DNA from: Chitinophaga sp. GbtcB8
Lineage (GTDB): Bacteria; Bacteroidota; Bacteroidia; Chitinophagales; Chitinophagaceae
Assembly (NCBI RefSeq): GCF_019091455.1
Contig: NZ_JAGXJN010000011.1
Coordinates: forward strand, 62,001 to 126,000
Length of the DNA: 64,000 nucleotides
Reading direction: 5' to 3'
A program made the position numbers and the translations under genes. The notes beneath the pieces were generated by a model. It ran no database searches, was not told the origin of the DNA, and was given only the letters and a program-made list of their open reading frames with translations. Below are positions 40,859 to 49,504 of the stretch, in pieces. Position 1 is the stretch's first letter. Each line of letters opens with the position of its first letter.

Positions 40859-41851
40859 TTAGTGCGCAAAGCCGTTACGGCCGCCGCCACTGGCAAAAGT
40901 AGCCAGCATGCGGGTTCTCTGACCAGCGCTGAACATGTACATGCAGGCATCGTCTGTATAGTCCATGTAGTTCATAGTCATTTCAACCGGCGATCCGGAG
41001 CAGGTGCTCAGGTGCGGGTAAGAGGGGCATCCGAAATTAGCATCATTATGCTGCGGTGTATCGCTTACCAGGTCGCTGCCGCAAAGAGCATCGCCCCAGA
41101 TATGATACAGGTTCAGGAAATGGCCTACTTCATGCGTAGCGGTTCTGCCAAGATTAAACGGCGATACAGCAGTACCGGTATTGCCAAAATAACGGTAACC
41201 TATCACCACACCATCTGTAGATGCGCTGCCACCGGGGAATTGCGCGTAACCCAGCACTTCCTGCCCCCCATAGTTAATATAATTCACCACCCAGATGTTC
41301 AATACAGAATCCGGCGTAGTAGGATTAATACCACCTAAAGAACTTTTCTTCATGTTCTCAGTACTGGCAGACCAGCTGGTTTTGGTGGAGGATTTACGTA
41401 CCACGCTTTTTAATGTAAAGTGAATACCCACATTTGCCTTTACACCGGCAAACAGCGCGGGTACGCTGCCATATTCGCTGTTGGCGGCATTGTAATCTTT
41501 TTCCAGCACATCGATCTGTGACTGGATCTGTGCCAGGGAAATATTTTCCGTTGTGGTGCGGTACAGCACATTTACCACTACCGGTATCTGCACGCTGCCA
41601 TCGGGCAGCAGGCGGCCTAAAGATCTGTCTTTAGCAATACGCTGTGTAAGGTTTTCAATAGACTGCAGGCGTTGGCCACGGGCCGGGTCTTTTGAGATCT
41701 GGTCTTTCAGTATGTCCATACTGGCGCAGGCACGCGCAGTTGCTGCCATGGGTGTTGGGTCTTTTTCCGGGTTGTCAGCAGGGCGTTCCTGTTTGGTACA
41801 GGCAGCCAGCATAAGGGTTATGCCAAATAGGATACTTAGTTGCTTTTTCAT
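40859..41851 (-). CDS. Pappalysin-type (M43-like) zinc metalloprotease lipoprotein
   Basis: This 330-residue protein has a lipoprotein signal (MLAACTKQ) and a pro-region (QSIENLTQRIAKDRSLGRLL). The catalytic domain begins near VQIPVVVNVLYRT and carries HEVGHFLNLYHIWG at 240-253, the HExxHxxGxxH-type metzincin zinc site, with the Met-turn MTMNYMDYTDDACMYMFSAG near the end. This matches the cytophagalysin/pappalysin group (M43). It probably acts at the cell surface or outside on proteins; no T9SS C-terminal domain is seen. It is convergent with the OmpA gene, ending 32 bp from it, and divergence from its right neighbour suggests it is a single-gene unit. Confidence 0.92.
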   Translation of the reverse strand: MKKQLSILFGITLMLAACTKQERPADNPEKDPTPMAATARACASMDILKDQISKDPARGQRLQSIENLTQRIAKDRSLGRLLPDGSVQIPVVVNVLYRTTTENISLAQIQSQIDVLEKDYNAANSEYGSVPALFAGVKANVGIHFTLKSVVRKSSTKTSWSASTENMKKSSLGGINPTTPDSVLNIWVVNYINYGGQEVLGYAQFPGGSASTDGVVIGYRYFGNTGTAVSPFNLGRTATHEVGHFLNLYHIWGDALCGSDLVSDTPQHNDANFGCPSYPHLSTCSGSPVEMTMNYMDYTDDACMYMFSAGQRTRMLATFASGGGRNGFAH

Positions 41852-42007
41852 ACAGAATTGCGGTTTTGTTGTTTGCTCATACAGCTATCAGGTAAGAAAT
41901 ACCTTGGGGGGAGCCGATAGCAGGAGAGTTAAAACGGGTTCTCCGCGCTAAAGTAACTAAAATACTTTTTCGCATACCAGGGTGAACAACGGGACCTGCC
42001 CGTGTAA

Positions 42008-42940
42008 TTATGAGGGGGTATTTGCGTGATGGCGCAGTGAGTTATTATCCGGCTGCTGTGCGGCGCGGTACTCGCCTGGCGTAACCTGTTCCTGTTTCCT
42101 GAACTGCCTTATAAAATAAGGGATGTTGTTAAAGCCGCTCTGGTAGGCTATTTCAGCAATGCTTGTGTCAGCCTCCTGCAGCAGCTGTCTGGCTAGGGCA
42201 ATACGTTCGCGTACAATATAATCTGCAGGTGAAAGTCCCAGGTAGCTTTTAAATGCTTTGAAGAAATTGGTGCGGCTCATACAGGCTACCCGGCTCAATT
42301 GCTCTATGCTGATCTTTTCTGTGATATGCTGTTTTATAAAATGCAGTACGTGCGCAAAGTGATTGCTGTTATGGGCATATTCGCTGGCCTGCTCCGTTTG
42401 TGAAAGATGCTGCTGCTGCGCTATCAATACCAGCAGCTCTTTCAGGGAGAGCTCCACCCGCAGCTCGTTCATAGGTTTATGCTCCAGGCTTAAATGTACG
42501 ATCTTGTTTATAGTGGCGGTGATCTCCGGGTTATGCAGAAAAAAACAGCTATCCATGGGTAATGCCCAGTGGTGGCTGTTGTCCATTGTATTATATTCCT
42601 CATCCAGCTGATCCAGGTTCTTTTGAATAAAATTTTCTTCCATCATTAAAGCCGTGCATTGTGTAGGGGAGGAGATGCCTGCCTCCGGGTAATCGATCAG
42701 CATGGCCCGCTGCGCCGGTATGATCAGCGATTCGCCGGGCAGGTAATCAAAAGGTGCTGAACGGTCCATGCGGATCACTTTTTTACCCCGCATCATAGAC
42801 ATAATGGTAAGATGATTGAACTGTAATGGTACCGCCTGTGCCTGCTGGGTAGTTTCAAAAAGGTTCAGCTCACAATGGGTGTAGCTGTACACGCGGCGTT
42901 GCTCTACGGCTGGCTGTATAGTGGGGGTCGGTTGTGCCAT
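42008..42940 (-). CDS. AraC family transcriptional regulator
   Basis: This 310-residue DNA-binding protein has an N-terminal AraC-type ligand region (about 20-200: FNHLTIMSMMRGKKVIRMDR, FDYLPGESLIIPA) and a C-terminal double helix-turn-helix (about 205-300: ISIEQLSRVACMSRTNFFKA and IAEIAYQSGFNNIPYFIRQF). It is divergent from the formaldehyde dehydrogenase gene with 152 bp between the two starts, so control of that gene, perhaps in response to an aldehyde, is plausible. The effector is unknown. The start chosen gives a short Pro/Gln-rich lead and could be a little further in. Confidence 0.93.
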   Translation of the reverse strand: MAQPTPTIQPAVEQRRVYSYTHCELNLFETTQQAQAVPLQFNHLTIMSMMRGKKVIRMDRSAPFDYLPGESLIIPAQRAMLIDYPEAGISSPTQCTALMMEENFIQKNLDQLDEEYNTMDNSHHWALPMDSCFFLHNPEITATINKIVHLSLEHKPMNELRVELSLKELLVLIAQQQHLSQTEQASEYAHNSNHFAHVLHFIKQHITEKISIEQLSRVACMSRTNFFKAFKSYLGLSPADYIVRERIALARQLLQEADTSIAEIAYQSGFNNIPYFIRQFRKQEQVTPGEYRAAQQPDNNSLRHHANTPS

Positions 42941-43092
42941 ACTTCAATTTAGTGCATTTCAGGCATTCATAGCGCACATTTGTACGATTGTGTTACCGGA
43001 AATGTATTATAGTGTTATGTAAAGGAGCAGGAATGCAGGAAGTTTGAATGCAAGTATTCCGCGTTTTCTTCACTTTTAAATTATCTGAACTT

Positions 43093-44283
43093 ATGAGTAG
43101 CAACAGAGGTGTAGTATACATCAAACCAGGGGTAGTGGAAGTGCAGTCTATTGATTTTCCCAAGCTGGCGCTGGGCAACCGCAAATGCGAGCACGGTGTT
43201 ATACTGCAGATCGTTTCAACCAACATCTGCGGCAGTGATCAACATATGGTAAGAGGCCGTACCACTGCGCCTGCAGGGCTGGTGCTGGGGCATGAGATCA
43301 CCGGGCTGGTGCTGGAAGCCGGCCGGGATGTGGAGTTCATAAAAAAAGGCGACCTGGTATCCGTTCCTTTTAATATTGCCTGCGGCCGCTGCCGTAACTG
43401 CAAGGCGGGGCAAACCGGTATTTGTTTAAATGTAAATCCTGCCCGCCCCGGCGCTGCAAATGGGTATGTGGTTATGGGCGGCGGGGTAGGTGGCCAGGCA
43501 GAATATGTAGTGGGGACTTATGCTGATTTTAACCTACTGAAGTTCCCGGACAAGGATCAGGGCATGGCCAAGATCCGCGACCTTACTTTATTATCTGATA
43601 TTTTTCCCACCGGCTATCACGGTGCTGTTACCGCAGGCGTAGGCCCGGGCTCCATTGTATATGTAGCAGGCGCAGGGCCTGTGGGGCTGGCTTGCGCAGC
43701 CTCCTGCCATTTGTTAGGTGCAGCAGTGGTGATAGTGGGGGATATGATCCCTGAAAGATTGGAGCAGGCCAAAAGTTTTGGCTGTGAAATAGTGGACCTG
43801 CGCAGCGATACACCTTTACCGGACCAGATTGCAGCTATCATTGGCACACCGGAAGTAGATGCAGCAGTGGACTGTGTAGGTTTTGAAGCAAGGGGCCACG
43901 GCAGCCACTCCCATTCTGAACAACCGGCCACGGTGTTAAATGCCGCTATGCAAATTACCCGTGCCGGCGGCGCCATTGGTATTCCCGGCTTATATGTAAC
44001 GGAAGATCCGGGCGCTAAGGAAGATGCTGCCAAACATGGAAACCTGAGCCTGCGCCTGGGATTAGGCTGGGCCAAATCATTGACTTTTGCTACGGGCCAG
44101 TGCCCGGTAATGAAATATCACCGGCAGCTGATGAATGCTATTTTGTATGATAAGATAAAGATTGCCAAAGCCGTAAATGTAGAAGTAATAACGCTGGATG
44201 ATGCGCCCCGTGGTTATAGTGATTTTGATAAGGGCGCTGCTAAAAAGTTTGTGCTGGACCCCGGAGGCCTGATCAAAAATTAA
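43093..44283 (+). CDS. fdhA: Formaldehyde dehydrogenase, glutathione-independent (zinc MDR family)
   Basis: This 396-residue cytoplasmic oxidoreductase oxidises or dismutates formaldehyde with tightly bound NAD. I chose the ATG at 43093 (MSSNRGVVYIKPGVVEVQSI) over an upstream ATG at 43048, because this is where homology-like sequence begins. Catalytic zinc ligands are Cys46 (NICGSDQH) and His67 (VLGHEITG), the same numbering as Pseudomonas putida PFDH. The structural zinc loop CGRCRNCKAGQTGIC follows, and the NAD fold has VYVAGAGPVGLACAA. The insertion GARGHGSHSH-like EARGHGSHSH is a PFDH trait. It lies next to an AraC regulator and is followed by a large intergenic hairpin and a GlcG-like gene. 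Detoxification of formaldehyde is the likely role; other aldehydes are possible. Confidence 0.93.
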   Translation: MSSNRGVVYIKPGVVEVQSIDFPKLALGNRKCEHGVILQIVSTNICGSDQHMVRGRTTAPAGLVLGHEITGLVLEAGRDVEFIKKGDLVSVPFNIACGRCRNCKAGQTGICLNVNPARPGAANGYVVMGGGVGGQAEYVVGTYADFNLLKFPDKDQGMAKIRDLTLLSDIFPTGYHGAVTAGVGPGSIVYVAGAGPVGLACAASCHLLGAAVVIVGDMIPERLEQAKSFGCEIVDLRSDTPLPDQIAAIIGTPEVDAAVDCVGFEARGHGSHSHSEQPATVLNAAMQITRAGGAIGIPGLYVTEDPGAKEDAAKHGNLSLRLGLGWAKSLTFATGQCPVMKYHRQLMNAILYDKIKIAKAVNVEVITLDDAPRGYSDFDKGAAKKFVLDPGGLIKN

Positions 44284-44327
44284 GTAATTAACGAACCGTG
44301 AACATAACAATAACCTGCCGGGGCTGG

Positions 44328-44463
44328 TCAAAAAGAATGTAAAATCATAAATATAAAATTTCAAATGTAAAAGTAAAATGCCGTGAACATAAGCCTACCA
44401 GGTTTCGAAGTATTTACTTTTACATTTATGGATTTGAAATTTTACATTTTACATTCTTTTTGA
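44328..44463. repeat. Long imperfect inverted repeat (about 50-bp arms)
   Basis: The left arm (44328-44378) and the reverse complement of the right arm (44413-44463) share TCAAAAAGAATGTAAAAT, TAAAATTTCAAAT and GTAAAAGTAAA, with small indels between. The loop is about 34 bases. It sits between two plus-strand genes in a gap without open frames. It could fold into a long RNA hairpin or be a small non-autonomous element; no flanking target duplication is obvious. Confidence 0.65.
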
Positions 44464-44511
44464 CTAGTGCCGGTAGTACCCTTATTTATTTTGTAATCTA
44501 ATATCGTAATC

Positions 44512-44913
44512 ATGAACCTCACCTTAGCACAAGCCGAAGCGGCTGTAAAAGCGGCTAAAGAAAAAGCTGCCGCCTTAAACACTTTAATGAACATTGCGGT
44601 AGTAGATGCCGGCGCCAACCTCATTGCATTTGTACATATGGATGGCGCCTGGCTGGGCTCTATTGACATATCCATGCGCAAAGCCCGCACGGCCCGTTTC
44701 TTTAACATGAACACCGGCGATATTGGCCAGCTGTCACAACCCGGTGGCCCGCTGTATAATATAGAGCATTCCAATGGCGGGTTGATCACTTTTCCCGGCG
44801 GCATTCCTGTTAAGGACAGTAAAGGTACAGTGATAGGCGCTATTGGCGTTTCCGGCAGCACGGTGGAGAATGATCATGCCGTTGCAGAAGCCGGGTTAAA
44901 AGCAATAAGCTGA
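44512..44913 (+). CDS. GlcG/HbpS family heme-binding-like protein (DUF336)
   Basis: This 133-residue protein matches the GlcG/HbpS fold throughout: [69 protein letters not shown] and [20 protein letters not shown]. Relatives bind heme or cobalamin or accompany glycolate and aldehyde oxidation genes; the biochemical role of most is unclear. There is no signal peptide, so it is probably cytoplasmic. It follows the formaldehyde dehydrogenase on the same strand with a 228-bp gap containing a long hairpin, so it may be expressed separately. It is convergent with the eCIS payload cluster. Confidence 0.9.
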   Translation: MNLTLAQAEAAVKAAKEKAAALNTLMNIAVVDAGANLIAFVHMDGAWLGSIDISMRKARTARFFNMNTGDIGQLSQPGGPLYNIEHSNGGLITFPGGIPVKDSKGTVIGAIGVSGSTVENDHAVAEAGLKAIS

Positions 44914-44943
44914 TCTGCTTTACTGCCAATATCCCATGACCTG

Positions 44944-46554
44944 CTACCGTGGCCTGTTCCCCGCTCTCAGTGTAAACTGTGTTGCGCCCGCAGGCAAGCC
45001 TGCATTCAGTAAGCCCAGTAAGCGGGTGAGGTGCCGTGTATTTACATTGGTGGAGTTGTAAGAATTACCCATAATAGTATCTGTACGGTTTGCAGTTACT
45101 GCAGCTGCGCTGTTTAGCGCCGGTGCGGCCTGTGGAGTGCCGGTCATGCCTTCCATGCTGGAAAGGGAGCGGTCCTGTGCGCTCATAGTGGGGAACGCAG
45201 CCGCTATTTCTGCATTGCTGCCCGGCAGCTGGTATTCATCCGATGCGCCGATGATATGCCCGAATTCATGCGCTACCGTGCCATTGGGCACGTTCAGGAA
45301 CCAGCAGGTTTGTTCTGAACGGCCAGGGCCCAGGCTGGGGGCGCAGCTAAGGGTATTATTAGTCATTACGCGGATGGAAACTGCATCCGGATCAGCTTCA
45401 GAAAGGAACAACGGCACAAATACCACATTAAACGCCTGCGTGCCGTTAGTGATATGGAAATGGCCATTCCATACGCTGGTAATAGCATTCATCCACCGCG
45501 TATATACACCGGCGTTAGCCCCCAGGAAATAAAAACCGCTGCAGCCGGCAGATCCCGCAGTGGGACAACTTACAGTATCATTCCCGTCCACAAACCGCAT
45601 ACGCACAATTACCCGCAGCTCTGTACCGGAAATGTAGCTGTTGGCAGAAATATTTCCTGTAAACTTTTGCATGGCATAATTACCACCACCCACCGGCTGC
45701 TCATAATGCGCTTCTTCGTAGGTGGTACTATGCCGCTGGCTGATGTTGGCATCATCCCGGTGATCTATCAAACGAAGCAGCTCATTCTGCAAGGGATCAC
45801 CGCTGAACTCTACGGTCACTACTTCGCGCAGCATGGTGAAATAAATATCACGGTCATAATCAGGCGCGCCCTGTAATACAACAATGCTCAGCATATCTGC
45901 CAGCAGGCGTGCATCGTGGTTAGATACGGCCAGGGTTAAACGCAGATGCGGCTCCGGGGTATGATTATGGAACTGGAGAATGGTGTACACCGTCCATAAA
46001 GTACGGCCACGGAAATACCGGCGTATGGTGCCAAAGAATACCGTATCACGGATCAGCAGGCCGGCTTCATCCGGCGTAACACCGCGTAAGCGGTTCAGAA
46101 AGGTAATACCATCTGCCCGTGCGCCGGTTAAAGGTTCCAGCACACGCTCACGTACTAAACGCGTTCTTTCAAGCCTGGCCTGGTTATCTGCGCTGATAAT
46201 GCCTTCTATCATCCGCATAAATTCATCCTGCGGGGCAGCCGGCGTAGGCGGCGTGGGGGCTTCCTGTTTTTGAATAAAGGGGGTTAACGGTTTACGCTGC
46301 ACCTTTTCTTCTTCCTCACAATGCGCACATTTACGTTGTATAAAAGAAGGTTCCGGCATGCGCATAACAGTATCGGCCATATTATCTGCTTCCTGTTCCA
46401 AAGGATCATCTACCGCGCCTACATTTAGCCGGCATTGGATGGGCAGCAGCAAAGGTTCCGCCATATCAGGCGTAGCTTCCATGGTGGCTGCTGCTGCGGG
46501 TACTGCAACCGGTGCAGCCTGTGGAGCGGATAATATGGACGGATTTGCTGACAT
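44944..46554 (-). CDS. Putative eCIS payload: Cys-pair head with C-terminal zincin metalloprotease
   Basis: This 536-residue protein begins with the head shared by the neighbouring payload genes: GAVDDPLEQEADNMADTVMR, then FIQRKCAHCEEEEKVQRKP and a Pro-rich linker. The DUF4157 core (HELTH) present in its paralogs is absent. Residues about 115-330 are unrecognised. The C-terminal third is a predicted zinc metalloprotease with HEFGHIIGASDEYQLPG starting at residue 429, of the HExxHxxGxxDEY type seen in M64-like peptidases. It is the last gene of the minus-strand eCIS cluster, 12 bp after the preceding payload. Delivery by the injection system is inferred from position and head; there is no secretion signal. 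An exoprotease toxin acting on host proteins is one possibility. Confidence 0.75.
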   Translation of the reverse strand: MSANPSILSAPQAAPVAVPAAAATMEATPDMAEPLLLPIQCRLNVGAVDDPLEQEADNMADTVMRMPEPSFIQRKCAHCEEEEKVQRKPLTPFIQKQEAPTPPTPAAPQDEFMRMIEGIISADNQARLERTRLVRERVLEPLTGARADGITFLNRLRGVTPDEAGLLIRDTVFFGTIRRYFRGRTLWTVYTILQFHNHTPEPHLRLTLAVSNHDARLLADMLSIVVLQGAPDYDRDIYFTMLREVVTVEFSGDPLQNELLRLIDHRDDANISQRHSTTYEEAHYEQPVGGGNYAMQKFTGNISANSYISGTELRVIVRMRFVDGNDTVSCPTAGSAGCSGFYFLGANAGVYTRWMNAITSVWNGHFHITNGTQAFNVVFVPLFLSEADPDAVSIRVMTNNTLSCAPSLGPGRSEQTCWFLNVPNGTVAHEFGHIIGASDEYQLPGSNAEIAAAFPTMSAQDRSLSSMEGMTGTPQAAPALNSAAAVTANRTDTIMGNSYNSTNVNTRHLTRLLGLLNAGLPAGATQFTLRAGNRPR

Positions 46555-46566
46555 ACTATACTGTTA

Positions 46567-48516
46567 TTATGGACAAGCATTACGGAGCGTAGGACAGGGA
46601 TCATTCTGACCCGGCGGGCATAAACCTGTGCCGCCTGCTGCAATTTCTAAGATAACATCCCAGGGGTGTGCTATTAGCCTGCGCCTGAAACACTCAAAGG
46701 CATCGCCGGTATGCAGGTCAAAGTTCATGCGGGTGGTAATACAGTCTACTGTTAATGCATCCAGCCCGTTGCGGATCTCTGCATGGGGCAAAAAAGCATT
46801 GGTGATCAATGTCTGTATATTGGCAGGCAGGGAGGGCAGGTCAGCTGCACGCCACGCATACGCGGGATTGGTGGTGGAGGTGGTATCTTCTGCCGGGAAT
46901 AATGCCGGTGCACGGAAGTTGGCAGGATCTGCCAGCTGCCTGCCCCTGGTAAAATCGCCGGAAACGCCTGCGCTGTAAGCCTGCCGTCCTTCCTGGAAGC
47001 TAAGCGTAATAGCTTCTGTAAGCATTTGCTGCGTTTGTTGCTGCGGGGTAGTGGCCGTTGCGCCGCTTGCAGGGAATAAAGCGTCGTCACCTACTGCGCG
47101 CCAGTGAAAAGGCGACCCGGTAGTGGAACCGGCGGGCCCGCGGCTGCTCACAACATCCAGCCCTGCGTTATCGGCATCATGCAGCACTTTGGAAATAAGA
47201 TCGCCAATAGAAAAAGAGGTGAGGGTACTGCCGCCCATAGAGCGTACTACGGGAATGATCTGTTCTGTTAACATATCCACCGTCATCACGTAGCCTATGT
47301 TGTCCCTTTCATTAATATGGCTGGCCATGTAACAGCTGATCATGCGTATCATGTTATCTACAAAGCCGGGGTACATGCCATTCCAGTACCGTTGTATATT
47401 TCCGCGCTGTGTACGCACATGCCCTGCGGAGAATGCATCTGTTAAAAAGTGCTGTGCAAAACCTTCCCGCGCCTGCCAGGTCCATCTTCTTACTACCAGC
47501 GGGTTAAGGCCTTCTGAAAAAGCATCTATCATGGCCTGCGTATGTATATCCGCATAACGCTCCCGGTTACTGTTACCGGCTGAGCTGCCGGTGGAGAAAT
47601 GGGTTTCATTACGTGCGGCCAGCCGGTTGTACCGGTCTTCTACTGCATCAACAACGGATTGGGATACGGTAGGCCGGGTGCGGGTAGGGTTCACCTTCCA
47701 CAATACATAATCTATCTGGTCATGGCCAAAGGTGCCATAACTTTCTGCCAGCATAGCTATTTCCTCAATGCTTTCAAAATAGTCGCCGGCCATGGCAATC
47801 ATCTCCCCAAAAGTTACCGTTCCATAAGAGGTGATGAGTGCACGGTCACTCACTGCGCTATCACCTATACGCCGGTGCTCATCTGATCCGAACCTGCGGA
47901 TAGTAGCGCCCTGCTGTTGTATAGTATGGGTAAGCTCATGCGCCAGTAAGTGCTGCCCATCGCTGGTTTCCGGTGAGAATTTGCCGCTGTTGAAATAAAT
48001 ATCATTGCCTACGGTGAATGCCTGTGCGGATAACTCGCCGGATAATTGCGATGCATAATCCCCGGTATGGATCCGCACGGAGGAGAAATCCGTTTCAAAA
48101 CGGCTTTCCATAAAGCTGCGCGTAGTGGAAGGCATGGTTTGCCCGCCGCCCTGCGTAGCGCTTATCTGGTTACTAACTGACTGGCTAACGGAGGTATTGC
48201 CACTGCCGCCTGCTTTCTTCTGAATAAAAGAAGCCAGCGGTTTGCGCTGCGCTTTTTCCTCTGCTTCGCAATGCGCACATTTACGCTGAATGAACGAGGG
48301 TTCCGGCATGCGCATTACGCGGCCGGCCATATCATCTGCTTCTTTTTCCAACGGATCATCTGCTGCGCCAACTGTTAGCTGGCGCTGAACGGGCAGCCAT
48401 TGCAAGGGTTCCATACCTTGTTCCGGTTGTGCGGCTTCACTTACTATTGCAGTAACAGGCGCTGCAGCGGCAGCAGTAGCGGGGTTTGAAGTTGACTGGT
48501 GTGTTTGTGCAGACAT
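46567..48516 (-). CDS. Putative eCIS payload: DUF4157 with phospholipase-C/nuclease-like C-terminal part
   Basis: This 649-residue protein has the full head: GAADDPLEKEADDMAGRVMR and FIQRKCAHCEAEEKAQRKP. A complete DUF4157 domain follows (about 105-200: SFMESRFETDFSSVRIHTGD, AFTVGNDIYFNSGKF, then HELTHTIQQ at 193-201). DUF4157 is strongly associated with extracellular contractile injection systems. The rest (DEHRRIGDSAVS onward) is unrecognised overall, but EGFAQHFLTDAFSAGHVRTQ near 350-370 resembles the His/Asp metal-site segment of zinc phospholipase C and P1-nuclease-like proteins. The C-terminus has Cys and Pro (GLCPPGQNDPCPTLRNACP). It lies between two other payload genes at spacings of 16 and 12 bp. 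The enzymatic assignment is tentative. Confidence 0.75.
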   Translation of the reverse strand: MSAQTHQSTSNPATAAAAAPVTAIVSEAAQPEQGMEPLQWLPVQRQLTVGAADDPLEKEADDMAGRVMRMPEPSFIQRKCAHCEAEEKAQRKPLASFIQKKAGGSGNTSVSQSVSNQISATQGGGQTMPSTTRSFMESRFETDFSSVRIHTGDYASQLSGELSAQAFTVGNDIYFNSGKFSPETSDGQHLLAHELTHTIQQQGATIRRFGSDEHRRIGDSAVSDRALITSYGTVTFGEMIAMAGDYFESIEEIAMLAESYGTFGHDQIDYVLWKVNPTRTRPTVSQSVVDAVEDRYNRLAARNETHFSTGSSAGNSNRERYADIHTQAMIDAFSEGLNPLVVRRWTWQAREGFAQHFLTDAFSAGHVRTQRGNIQRYWNGMYPGFVDNMIRMISCYMASHINERDNIGYVMTVDMLTEQIIPVVRSMGGSTLTSFSIGDLISKVLHDADNAGLDVVSSRGPAGSTTGSPFHWRAVGDDALFPASGATATTPQQQTQQMLTEAITLSFQEGRQAYSAGVSGDFTRGRQLADPANFRAPALFPAEDTTSTTNPAYAWRAADLPSLPANIQTLITNAFLPHAEIRNGLDALTVDCITTRMNFDLHTGDAFECFRRRLIAHPWDVILEIAAGGTGLCPPGQNDPCPTLRNACP

Positions 48517-48532
48517 TGCTTTTTGTTATCCG

Positions 48533-49477
48533 TTAATACATCATCATACTCTGTGGATTACATCCCTGGTAGCAGAAACCTCTCAGGTACCAGGGTTGCG
48601 ATTCGCAGCCGCGGTAGCATTCCATCATTCTTTCACCTTCCCGGTCGCTGTTATAACGCCGGCTTTCCCAGAAAGCGCCCCAGCCTTTTTGCCAGATGCC
48701 GCCACGGTCGTTCCAGGTATGGTCCCATGCATTGGTTGATGAATCGTAATCATCCGGTGTACCGGCGCACTCCGGGTAGGCATGGTTTTGGTCTACCAGC
48801 ACCCCGCTGTGATCATAAAAACATTCGTTCATGGGATCTTGCGGTGAGGGACGCCTGTCTTCCAGTATACCGCGGAAACCGCAGTGGAACCAGTAGCTGT
48901 CGCCATGGTAAGGTACCCAGCCGGGAGGTACGGGGTCAGGATCATTCAGGTGCACAGGGCAGGGGGCCATGCGCTGGATCATTTTACGGCCTATGCCTTC
49001 ATTTTGCTGTAAGGTATGCGTAAGCTCATGCGCTAACAGGTGTTTGCCCTGTGTTGATTCCGGCGCATACTGCCCGCTATTGAAATAAATATCGTTGCCT
49101 ACGGTAAATGCCTGCGCATTCAGCTGCGCTGATAAATGGGCGGCATCATTACCGGTGTGGATGCGTACATCAGAAAAATCGGCGCCAAAACGGCCTTCCA
49201 TAAAGCTGCGGGTATTGCCGGTCATAGGCTGCCCGCTGCCTTTACTGGATGCTATCTGGCTGCTTACGGCTGCAGGGGCGGTGGATGCGCTGCCGGCTTC
49301 TTTCTTTTGTATGAAAGAAGCAGCGGGTTTGCGTTGCGCTTTTTCTTCACCATCACATTGCGCGCATTTGCGTTGAATAAAGTTGGGTTGCTGCATGCGC
49401 ATTTGATGGTTATGCATAGGGGTATGCGCTGCGGGCGTATGCTGTTTTTGGAAGTTAATGATAGTATGTTCCGGCAT
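48533..49477 (-). CDS. Putative eCIS payload: DUF4157 with Cys-rich C-terminal domain
   Basis: This 314-residue protein has a short N-terminus (MPEHTIINFQKQH), the Cys-pair head NFIQRKCAQCDGEEKAQRKP and a complete DUF4157 domain ending in HELTHTLQQ (starting at residue 150). The last 140 residues are unrecognised and rich in Trp, Tyr and Cys: WFHCGFRGILEDRRP, ECFYDHSGVLVDQNHAYPEC, WNDRGGIWQKGWGAFWESRR, and a Cys cluster near the end (MMECYRGCESQPW, GFCYQGCNP). Eight cysteines in the tail suggest metal binding or disulfides after delivery. It lacks the GAxDDPLE segment of the longer heads, like its neighbour at 49505. The function of the tail is unknown. Confidence 0.75.
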   Translation of the reverse strand: MPEHTIINFQKQHTPAAHTPMHNHQMRMQQPNFIQRKCAQCDGEEKAQRKPAASFIQKKEAGSASTAPAAVSSQIASSKGSGQPMTGNTRSFMEGRFGADFSDVRIHTGNDAAHLSAQLNAQAFTVGNDIYFNSGQYAPESTQGKHLLAHELTHTLQQNEGIGRKMIQRMAPCPVHLNDPDPVPPGWVPYHGDSYWFHCGFRGILEDRRPSPQDPMNECFYDHSGVLVDQNHAYPECAGTPDDYDSSTNAWDHTWNDRGGIWQKGWGAFWESRRYNSDREGERMMECYRGCESQPWYLRGFCYQGCNPQSMMMY

Positions 49478-49504
49478 GAGGTTACATTGTGTATTTAATG
49501 GATG

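Noticed and set aside
40827-41915. GGCTCCCCCC and GGGGGGAGCC flanking the metalloprotease gene as possible element ends
   Set aside because: The match is only 10 bp, low in complexity, with no target duplication or transposase, so chance is likely.
43048-43092. Upstream ATG for the formaldehyde dehydrogenase
   Set aside because: The added 15 residues (MQVFRVFFTFKLSEL) do not fit the family, and zinc ligands take the expected numbering only from the ATG at 43093.
44328-44463. Insertion sequence suggested by the long inverted repeat
   Set aside because: No transposase frame lies between or beside the arms; it is kept only as a repeat.
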